Shown here piece after piece: positions 54,790-61,674 of a stretch of DNA of 64,000 bases. This DNA is from Desulfomicrobium sp. UBA5193. GTDB taxonomy: Bacteria > Desulfobacterota > Desulfovibrionia > Desulfovibrionales > Desulfomicrobiaceae. Location of the stretch: assembly GCA_002412965.1 (NCBI GenBank), contig DHWB01000007.1, positions 1 through 64,000 on the forward strand. The letters are read 5' to 3'. The position numbers were made by a program, and so were the translations under genes. Position 1 is the first letter of the stretch, and each line of letters opens with the position of its first letter. The notes under the pieces were generated by a model that saw only the letters and a program-made list of their open reading frames with translations, made no database searches and was not told where the DNA came from.

Positions 54790-55194
54790 ATGGAAGACTA
54801 TCTGAAACAAGCAATTGAAATCGTGAAGGCCCAGGCTTCTGTCCGCAACATGAACGAGGACGAAATCACCTCAATGATCCGCGCGCTGACGCAGAGCATT
54901 CGTGGCGTGGCCGAAGGTGTTGTCCCGGTCACCGACAGTGAACCTGCAGTGGATCCGAAGAACGCCATCCGCGAAAAAAGCGTCATCTGCTGCGAATGCG
55001 GCAAGTCCTTCAAGGTTCTGACCAAGCGCCACTTGGCCACACATGGCCTGACGCCGGAAGAGTACCGGGAAAAATGGGGCTACAAGAAGGGCACGTCTCT
55101 GGTCGCCAAATCCCTCGCCCGGGACCGTCGCAAGACCATGCAGGGCATGAAACTTTGGGAAAAGCGCAAGAAAGCTGTCAAAACTCCAGAATAA
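54790..55194 (+). CDS. MucR/Ros family transcriptional regulator
   Basis: A 134-residue MucR/Ros protein. It carries the single prokaryotic zinc finger, Cys-x2-Cys (CCECGKSF) and His (KRHLATHGLTPEEYREKWG), in the second half. Such proteins repress or activate EPS, motility and symbiosis genes and form H-NS-like complexes. Basic C-terminal tail (RRKTMQGMKLWEKRKK). Single gene with its own terminator. Confidence 0.9.
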   Translation: MEDYLKQAIEIVKAQASVRNMNEDEITSMIRALTQSIRGVAEGVVPVTDSEPAVDPKNAIREKSVICCECGKSFKVLTKRHLATHGLTPEEYREKWGYKKGTSLVAKSLARDRRKTMQGMKLWEKRKKAVKTPE

Positions 55195-55196
55195 AT

Positions 55197-55224
55197 GAAA
55201 AAACCCTCGCAAGAGGGTTTTTTT
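55197..55224. terminator. Bidirectional terminator
   Basis: AAACCCTC-GCAA-GAGGGTTT with T run on both strands. It separates the MucR gene from the convergent response-regulator gene. Confidence 0.9.
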
Positions 55225-55642
55225 AGGCCCGTTCGCCGAGATCACAGGCACACCGATGCTCAGATATGCGGTCATTGAGCAGATCGATACGTTCCAGAAG
55301 CTCTTCCACGGCGCACGGCTTGAGCAAAAAATCGTTGGCCCCGGCCCGCATCGCCTCCAGGGCGATATCCGTGTGGGCATGGCCGGAAAGGATGATCACG
55401 CCGAAATCATCGCCCTTGAGTTCGCGCATTCTGCGCAACACATCCACACCATTCAAATCAGGCATCTTGACGTCGAGGACGACTATATCCACGCAATTGT
55501 TGGCAAACCAGTCCAAGGCCGCCTGACCTGAATTTGCCGTGACCACGCTGAGTTTCTTGCGCCGTAAGTATTTGGTCAATGTAGCCAAAAAATCCTCTTC
55601 ATCATCCACAAACAAAAGCCTGCAGTTTTCAAGAGAACTCAT
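55223..55642 (-). CDS. Single-domain response regulator
   Basis: A 139-residue receiver: LLFVDDEEDF, IVVLDVKMPDLNG, VIILSGHAH and DFLLKPC. No output domain. Last gene of the TauE/lipoprotein operon on the minus strand. Confidence 0.9.
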   Translation of the reverse strand: MSSLENCRLLFVDDEEDFLATLTKYLRRKKLSVVTANSGQAALDWFANNCVDIVVLDVKMPDLNGVDVLRRMRELKGDDFGVIILSGHAHTDIALEAMRAGANDFLLKPCAVEELLERIDLLNDRISEHRCACDLGERA

Positions 55643-55657
55643 GGCCCCTCCATCGAT

Positions 55658-56458
55658 TCATAGAGTTACGGGACAGGCGATATCACCCAGCCTAACAGGA
55701 ACATCAGACGCGACCTGTATCGTGATCTCGCCTTTGTCACAAGCGATGACCAGACCCTGACCGATATTTCCACGCTGGGGATGCGTAAATCTATATGAGG
55801 CGCCGACCACGACGGGCGAACAGTGCCTCATGTCAACGCCCGCTTCGTAATGGCCATTGACCTGTTTCAGGCGAAATATTTCTCCGCACTCAAGATCCGC
55901 AAGCATGGCGTGCCATTTTACCCCAAGCAAAAAATTGATCCCGGCCGTCAGGAGGCCGGCCAGGCCAAAACATGCAGCCAGTACATAGGGTTCGATCCCT
56001 GTCCAACGCATGACCGCTGAAGGTGAATGAGCCCTGCGATCCTCGGCATCGGCAAAGACGCGCAAGGTAAAAACCAGGGCCGGGTTCTGCTTCTCGCCAA
56101 ATTTGTCCCGAACCTTGAACACGTACTCGCCGGGCCTGGGATTGGAGTCCACCAGAATGTGTCCTCGCCACATCCCGCCTCCGAACATGTAGCCCGTAAA
56201 AACGCCTTCAGGCACGATTCGAACGGAACCGTCAGCCAACGCGCCCTCGATGACAAAATCCTCGATTCGATCGGTCTTCGGCGGCATGGGCCCGCTTATC
56301 TCATACCGATCTCCGGGTATCAGGCGCACATGCCCGGAACCGCCGAAAATTCCGCCGCGCAAGCCGTCGAAGAGAATCATCAGGGCCAATGCCAGCAGAA
56401 TCATCGCCACAGTGCCACTTGCACGCTGAAAGCGCCAGATGCGTTCGGCTCGGATCAC
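55658..56458 (-). CDS. Membrane protein of unknown function
   Basis: 266 residues: N-terminal membrane helix (GTVAMILLALALMILFDGL), a periplasmic beta-rich region with RYEISGPMPPKTDRIEDFV, a second helix about 160-182 (PYVLAACFGLAGLLTAGIN) and a cytoplasmic tail. No family recognised. GTG at 56458 overlaps the previous stop (GTGA) and has GGAGA upstream. Confidence 0.68.
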   Translation of the reverse strand: MIRAERIWRFQRASGTVAMILLALALMILFDGLRGGIFGGSGHVRLIPGDRYEISGPMPPKTDRIEDFVIEGALADGSVRIVPEGVFTGYMFGGGMWRGHILVDSNPRPGEYVFKVRDKFGEKQNPALVFTLRVFADAEDRRAHSPSAVMRWTGIEPYVLAACFGLAGLLTAGINFLLGVKWHAMLADLECGEIFRLKQVNGHYEAGVDMRHCSPVVVGASYRFTHPQRGNIGQGLVIACDKGEITIQVASDVPVRLGDIACPVTL

Positions 56459-56688
56459 GCCGCGTCTCCGCACATGGAATCAACGCTACGGCGCAGCCAG
56501 CGCTTGGCCACGAATCCCATAACCATGATGGGCAAAAGCATCCCGCCAAAAAACTTGAGGAACACCAGTGTGAATTCCTCAGGGTGTCCGGAAGCCACAT
56601 ACATGGCAACGGTCAGCGCTCCAAGAACCAGGGCGTTGATGGAAAGGACAATAATCTTGTGCAGCAGGAAGAATCTGTATTCGCTCAT
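56455..56688 (-). CDS. Small membrane protein
   Basis: 77 residues with two helices (IIVLSINALVLGALTVAMYV and LKFFGGMLLPIMVMGFVA). No family recognised. Overlaps the next gene by four bases; AAGGAGT lies before the ATG. Confidence 0.7.
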   Translation of the reverse strand: MSEYRFFLLHKIIVLSINALVLGALTVAMYVASGHPEEFTLVFLKFFGGMLLPIMVMGFVAKRWLRRSVDSMCGDAA

Positions 56689-56711
56689 CTCGGTACTCCT
56701 TGAATGAGGGC

Positions 56712-56740
56712 GGGGCGGTCAGGAGGGGGTTGACCGCCCC
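56712..56740 (-). other. Intercistronic hairpin after the lipoprotein gene
   Basis: GGGGCGGTCA (56712-56721) pairs with TGACCGCCCC (56731-56740), without a T run. It lies between the lipoprotein gene and the small membrane protein gene. Likely a stability or partial-termination structure. Confidence 0.5.
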
Positions 56741-56756
56741 GGATGTCCTCGGGGTA

Positions 56757-57368
56757 TTACTTCTTGAAGATATCGGTCTTTGAGACGTTCATGAAACGGA
56801 TGGCCTTGCCTTTTTCCTTCCAGTATATGCGCACTTCGTCGCCGGCATCCCAAGTGTAATCCGGGAGGCTGAAATACTCCTCGGGTACGCTGAATGTTAC
56901 GAGCAACTTCTGACGACCGGAATAGATCGTGATGGCCTTCTTGTCCTTGTCGACCACGGGGAACTTCTTGGCCTTATTTTCGCCTTTGTCGAATACCAGG
57001 GGATGGTCCTTGGCGATGTCTTTTTGCGCATCAATGATGGCGATGGGCAAATCTTCAATTACTTGGGTCTTGGGGTTGAAGATCTTGATAATCTTGGTGT
57101 CGGCATCGATCTTCATGCGCAGTCCGAACTTGGGATCGGCGCCGCGCTCTGCAGGATCTGTGGGCATTGTATATGTATGTGGAGGCAGGATAGCATAGTC
57201 GGGATTCTGGGAATCCATGTTCTTGTCTTCAATGACGGTCACGGTCTGCTTGTCCTTGTCGAACGCGATGACCCGGCCCTGATCAACTTTTCCATATTCA
57301 TCGCAACCCAGAATCCCGAAGGTCAGTCCTGCAACTATAAGCATGAAGAGTGTGCGTTTGATATTCAT
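56757..57368 (-). CDS. Lipoprotein (DUF4881-like)
   Basis: A 203-residue lipoprotein with lipobox LTFGILGC and a beta-rich body (VDQGRVIAFDKDKQTVTVIE; KKAITIYSGRQKLLVTFSV; DAGDEVRIYWKEKGKAIRFM). It resembles the DUF4881 family described from deltaproteobacteria next to TauE genes, though this naming is from memory of the family and is moderate. ATG 57368 has AAGGAG. Confidence 0.7.
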   Translation of the reverse strand: MNIKRTLFMLIVAGLTFGILGCDEYGKVDQGRVIAFDKDKQTVTVIEDKNMDSQNPDYAILPPHTYTMPTDPAERGADPKFGLRMKIDADTKIIKIFNPKTQVIEDLPIAIIDAQKDIAKDHPLVFDKGENKAKKFPVVDKDKKAITIYSGRQKLLVTFSVPEEYFSLPDYTWDAGDEVRIYWKEKGKAIRFMNVSKTDIFKK

Positions 57369-57394
57369 GAGTCTACTCCTTATTGAATTGAGCA

Positions 57395-58450
57395 CTAGCT
57401 CTTGCGGTTCTTCATGGCTAATTCCATCTTCACGCCAGCAACCATCTTCGCAAAGATGTAGATCGACATTCCGGAAACCAATCCCAGAACGATGACCGTG
57501 GAAGCATTATCGAGCAAGCTCTTGTAAGCAGGCAGCCACGGCTGAACCAACTTGCACAGAATGGAGACCATACATCCGATGACCGCCCAGCCAAAGACAA
57601 TTCGAATGGCATAGCCCTTGATGTACTTTGTGGCCACAGCACCCACCTGAGCGCCCATGGCCGCGCCGACAAGCATGATCAAGGCCGCGACCAGTTCGGT
57701 CCGTCCCTTCCAGGTATAGGTAGCCGCGCCATACAGACCGGAGATGGCTACTTCAAAAAGGTCGGTGCCAACCGCGACGTGAGTAGGACAACCGATCATG
57801 TAGATCAGAGCGGGCATGCGGATCAGTCCGCCGCCGATGCCGAGGATACCAGCAAGCCAGCCAGTGAAGAAGCTGACGAAAATGGGCAACCAGGCGGAAC
57901 AGTAAATGCCGGCTTCCTTCAGGTGGACCATTGGAGGAATCTTGATCTTGTGCAGGGTCTTGTGCCATTCGACACCAGTTTCGTTGCCAGTCAGCTTTTC
58001 ACCACGGGCAAGAGCTTCCTTTTCCTTGGCCTTCTTTTTCGCGACATCATGGAAAACCATCCATGCGATAAAAAGAAGAAGAGCGACATAAATCCAGCGT
58101 ACAACCTTCTCGACGCTGCCGATGCGCTCCAGCCACATGACCATCTGGGCCCCGGCCTCGAAGCCGACAACCGTGCCCACCAACATGATCAAACCAAGTT
58201 TATAGTCAACGTTGCCGAACTTGCCGTGACGCATGGTGGAAATGAGCGATTTGCCCGCCATGTGCGCGATGTCGGTTCCGATGGCGAAAGCCATGGGGAA
58301 GCCGAGAATGTTGAGACCGGGGGTGACCATCCATGCACCGCCCATTCCGAAAAAGCCGCCGATGATGCCGACGCCGACGCCAAGAATGATCAGACCGGGC
58401 CAGAAAATTTTAACGCCTGCAATGGGCATGAGGACATAGAGCCATTCCAT
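57395..58450 (-). CDS. TauE/SafE family anion exporter
   Basis: 351 residues with eight helices and both family repeats: GVGIIGGFFGMGGAWMVTP at the N-terminus and GWLAGILGIGGGLIRMPALI in the middle. Cytoplasmic loop about 120-165 is highly charged (AKKKAKEKEALARGEKL). It probably exports sulfite or a related sulfur anion. This is the second TauE gene in the window. Confidence 0.9.
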   Translation of the reverse strand: MEWLYVLMPIAGVKIFWPGLIILGVGVGIIGGFFGMGGAWMVTPGLNILGFPMAFAIGTDIAHMAGKSLISTMRHGKFGNVDYKLGLIMLVGTVVGFEAGAQMVMWLERIGSVEKVVRWIYVALLLFIAWMVFHDVAKKKAKEKEALARGEKLTGNETGVEWHKTLHKIKIPPMVHLKEAGIYCSAWLPIFVSFFTGWLAGILGIGGGLIRMPALIYMIGCPTHVAVGTDLFEVAISGLYGAATYTWKGRTELVAALIMLVGAAMGAQVGAVATKYIKGYAIRIVFGWAVIGCMVSILCKLVQPWLPAYKSLLDNASTVIVLGLVSGMSIYIFAKMVAGVKMELAMKNRKS

Positions 58451-58479
58451 GGTTTATCTCCTTATCTTGTGTGTACGGT

Positions 58480-58779
58480 TTAGTGTTCAGCCAATTCACG
58501 CGATTTCAGATCGATCCCGATCCAACCCATGATGATGTCGGCCAGGACGCCGAAGATCACTCCGGTAATGGGGATCAAAATAACCGTCAGGATCATGAAC
58601 TGGAAATGGCTCTCGTTGTACAAGTTCGCCCACCAAGCGAGTATCCCGGTCAACTTGCGCGTGTCAGCCACCAGCACGATGGGAGCCGCACCACCACCGC
58701 CAGCGGCGAGGGCGAAGCTCGGACACAGCACGATCATTGCCATCAATGACCACCACAGCTTGCTTAATCTTGCTTTCAT
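58480..58779 (-). CDS. Small membrane protein at the head of the TauE operon
   Basis: 99 residues with a signal/anchor helix (WWSLMAMIVLCPSFALA), a Gly-rich segment (AAGGGGAAP) and a second helix (FMILTVILIPITGVIFGVLA). It resembles the DUF1634-type partner of the other TauE only in position, not in sequence. ATG 58779 is preferred over 58782 for spacing to GGAGG. Confidence 0.72.
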   Translation of the reverse strand: MKARLSKLWWSLMAMIVLCPSFALAAGGGGAAPIVLVADTRKLTGILAWWANLYNESHFQFMILTVILIPITGVIFGVLADIIMGWIGIDLKSRELAEH

Positions 58780-58910
58780 CATAACCTCCAGATTTGTTTC
58801 CTTCCCACTTCCGGCCTTCTGCGCGGCCGGCCTTGCCTCTTCCTAACCTCGCCCTGCAGGCGAATCGCTTCTCATAACTCTCGAAAATCACGCATCGTCA
58901 TCACGAGATA

Positions 58911-58926
58911 TACAAGGGCTGTGCCA
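58911..58926 (-). promoter_or_regulatory. Sigma-54-like promoter of the TauE/lipoprotein operon
   Basis: On the minus strand TGGCAC (58926-58921), AGCCC and TTGTA (58915-58911). The -24 element is perfect; the -12 element has TTGT for TTGC. The divergent gene is a sigma-54 activator, which supports the call. Confidence 0.55.
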
Positions 58927-58955
58927 AATAGAATTGCGCATAAATTTATCTTTTA

Positions 58956-58973
58956 TTCTATAATATTATAGAA
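58956..58973. promoter_or_regulatory. 18-bp perfect palindrome between divergent operons
   Basis: TTCTATAATATTATAGAA is perfectly self-complementary and centred about 40 bases from the sigma-54 -24 element. It is flanked by two copies of TTGCGC (58934 and 58979). Candidate binding site for the activator encoded at 59058. Confidence 0.5.
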
Positions 58974-59057
58974 AATTGTTGCGCTATAACCTGGAGCATG
59001 TTAAAAAATGCACAACTCATTTCGCATTTCCGGAGCTTATCCGACCAAGGAGTTCGC

Positions 59058-61652
59058 ATGCGCTATTCATCCCCCCCCATACTGAACCCGGTCATCAATC
59101 TGGAGAAACCCATCAAGGAATGGAGTTTCACGCGCCTGCTGCTGCTGGTCGGCGCTCCTCTGGTAGCGGCGGTCATGCTGATCATGACCGTGTCAACATA
59201 CCGCATCGCCTCCCACTACCTGAACCGTGCCTATGCGCGGAACGCCCATACCAGGGCTTTGGCCCAGGCCCACGAAATCCAGCAGCTCCTGGTCGAAGCT
59301 CGCTACGAACTCCTCAACCTTGGTCATGCGGAGCTGACGGCCGACTCCATTCAGGCGTACATGATGGGCAAGCCCACGACGAAAAGGAACCGCTACGCCG
59401 AGATAGCCTTTCACGCCGTGGATCCTGGCAAGAATTTTCTGCTCCTGAACACAGGGGAACATCTCTGGCGGGTGCCGAACGACAAGGCCTCCGAAATCAA
59501 GTTCGGGACATTCAGCAGAAAGGAGAAAGTCGAGGGAAAGCTGGAGGATTTCGTGCAGATCGAACCGCCAGTCCAAGTCTACTACACATCCATCCCGTAT
59601 CTCGGATCCGTAGAGAACATGGAATTTTCGGTCATCCGACTGAGCACCCCGGTCATGGACCGGGACAGGGCATTCATGGGCTACCTGACGCTTTCCGTGG
59701 ACATTGTCGAAATCCAGCGCGTCATGACGTTGTTCTCATCAAGACAGTCGCCCCTGTACATCTTTCCCCAGGAAAGGGAGCGCGCCAGAAGTTTCTTCTT
59801 CGACGCCGCAGGCTGGCTCATCTGTGAGACGGGCCCCACAGCCACGGGGCGGCCCCATGTCTCCATCGACGCCATCCGCACCGGTCTGCAGGGAGACATG
59901 GGCCGGCCCGGCTTCGACAGCGCGTTCCGCCCCAATCCGCAGTATGAAAAATACTGGGCCGTCGTCTCCGCGGTCCAGTCGGGCAAGGACGGAGAAATCG
60001 ACTTCTCCAACTTTTTGAACGACCAGGAGAACACGGCCAGGGACCACTTCCTGTATTACGTGCCCATCCGGTTTCAGGAGGAGACGGGCCGCGACCCGGT
60101 CATCCTCGGAGGCATCGGGTGCATCGACAGCAGTTTCATGCTCAAGTCCTCACGCTACGAAATCGCCCTGGCCCTGGCCATATCCTGGCTCGCCGCGCTC
60201 ATGCTTACTGCGGGGGCGTTCTTCTACCTCAACCGCAGGATCAGCAAACCCATCAAGATCCTGACCGTCGCTGCCGAAAAGCTGGCCCTCGGAGACGAGA
60301 CGTCCACACTCGACATCTCTCCGCTGCCCAAGGAATTGCGCCATCTCCAGCACGCCATGAACGTCCTCCTGCTGCAGTTGCAGGCTGCACGCAACGAGAC
60401 GAAACTCCGTCAAAACAAGGTATTCGAGGAAATGCAGCGTCAGCCGGTCTGTCTGGACTCCATGGCCGACGCGCTCCGTACGGATAAATGCCAGGACGCT
60501 GGACTTGCATCCGGCATCGTCGGTGCCAGCCAGGCAGTAAGAGGACTCAATGCCATGATTCACAAGGCCTCCCAGGTCATGGCCGACGTGCTCATCATCG
60601 GCGAGACGGGGACAGGAAAGGAACTCACGGCCGAGGCCATCCACCGAGGCAGCGCCCGAGCCAGCGGCCCCTTCATTTCCATCAATTGCGGAGCCCTGGA
60701 CGAGAACCTCCTGATGGATGCCCTGTTCGGCCATGTGAAGGGGGCCTTTTCCGAGGCCAAGACCGACCGCAAGGGCGCTTTCATGGCCGCGTCGGGAGGC
60801 ACGCTGCACCTCGACGAGATCGGCAACGCATCGTCCAAGGTTCAACAGGCACTGCTGCGCGCCCTCGCGGCGCGGGTCATCCGCCCCCTCGGCAGCGACC
60901 AGGAGCAGCCCTTCGATGCACGGGTCATCGCGGCGACCAATGTCGACCTGCTCGAATGCTCCCACAGCGGTTCGTTTCGCGAAGACCTTTACTATCGGTT
61001 GGCAGTCATCACCATCACCACCCCGCCGTTGCGCGACCGCAAGGAGGACATCCCCGCCCTGGTGCGCACATTTCTCGCGGAAGAAACCCGTGGCACGGGC
61101 AAGAACCCGCCCGACCTGAGCCGGGGGGCCCTGGACAAACTTCTGCAGTACGACTGGCCCGGCAACATACGGGAACTTAAAAACTGCATCACCCGGGCAA
61201 TGACCTTTGCCGAAGGCCAGATTCTTCTGGCCGACCACCTCGTCTTCGGCCAAGCAAAGCCCGTTTCGCGTGACACCGAATTCTTGGCCTCACCCGTAAT
61301 CCCCATTCAAAAGGGAGCAAGCCACCCGGCCTTTCCCGACGTGGCTTCCGAGAATGAAACCCAACCCCCGGTTACGCATGGAGACAGGTCACGGCAGACC
61401 AGGGCTAAATTGCGTTCGACAACCCCCGACGATCTGCGGGGTCTCGACCTCAACCTTCGGCAAAAAAAGGCCTGGCCTTCGATTGTCGCATCCGGTGGCA
61501 CGAACCGTGCTCTGTATCAAAGCGCGCTCGGGGAAGAAATCTCGGTGCGCACCGCGCAATACGACCTGCAGGACATGGTCAACAAGGGCCTGTTGATCAA
61601 ATCCGGCAAGGGTCCATCATCCCGATATGTCATAGCTGGCCGCTTTCAGTAA
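59058..61652 (+). CDS. Membrane-anchored sigma-54 activator with Cache sensor
   Basis: 864 residues: membrane helix (about 25-46), large periplasmic Cache-like sensor (50-365), second helix (368-391), HAMP (390-440), AAA+ domain with Walker A GETGTGKE near 515, and a C-terminal winged-helix-like domain (about 795-864; VRTAQYDLQDMVNKGLLIK) in place of the Fis domain. The sigma-54 loop reads GAFSEA (GAFTGA in most). Walker B is HLDEIG. A one-protein transmembrane activator is unusual. ATG 59058 is preferred over 58998 because AAGGAG is well placed. It diverges from the TauE operon. Confidence 0.87.
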   Translation: MRYSSPPILNPVINLEKPIKEWSFTRLLLLVGAPLVAAVMLIMTVSTYRIASHYLNRAYARNAHTRALAQAHEIQQLLVEARYELLNLGHAELTADSIQAYMMGKPTTKRNRYAEIAFHAVDPGKNFLLLNTGEHLWRVPNDKASEIKFGTFSRKEKVEGKLEDFVQIEPPVQVYYTSIPYLGSVENMEFSVIRLSTPVMDRDRAFMGYLTLSVDIVEIQRVMTLFSSRQSPLYIFPQERERARSFFFDAAGWLICETGPTATGRPHVSIDAIRTGLQGDMGRPGFDSAFRPNPQYEKYWAVVSAVQSGKDGEIDFSNFLNDQENTARDHFLYYVPIRFQEETGRDPVILGGIGCIDSSFMLKSSRYEIALALAISWLAALMLTAGAFFYLNRRISKPIKILTVAAEKLALGDETSTLDISPLPKELRHLQHAMNVLLLQLQAARNETKLRQNKVFEEMQRQPVCLDSMADALRTDKCQDAGLASGIVGASQAVRGLNAMIHKASQVMADVLIIGETGTGKELTAEAIHRGSARASGPFISINCGALDENLLMDALFGHVKGAFSEAKTDRKGAFMAASGGTLHLDEIGNASSKVQQALLRALAARVIRPLGSDQEQPFDARVIAATNVDLLECSHSGSFREDLYYRLAVITITTPPLRDRKEDIPALVRTFLAEETRGTGKNPPDLSRGALDKLLQYDWPGNIRELKNCITRAMTFAEGQILLADHLVFGQAKPVSRDTEFLASPVIPIQKGASHPAFPDVASENETQPPVTHGDRSRQTRAKLRSTTPDDLRGLDLNLRQKKAWPSIVASGGTNRALYQSALGEEISVRTAQYDLQDMVNKGLLIKSGKGPSSRYVIAGRFQ

Positions 61653-61674
61653 CCTGCATCAGCGAGAATGAACC

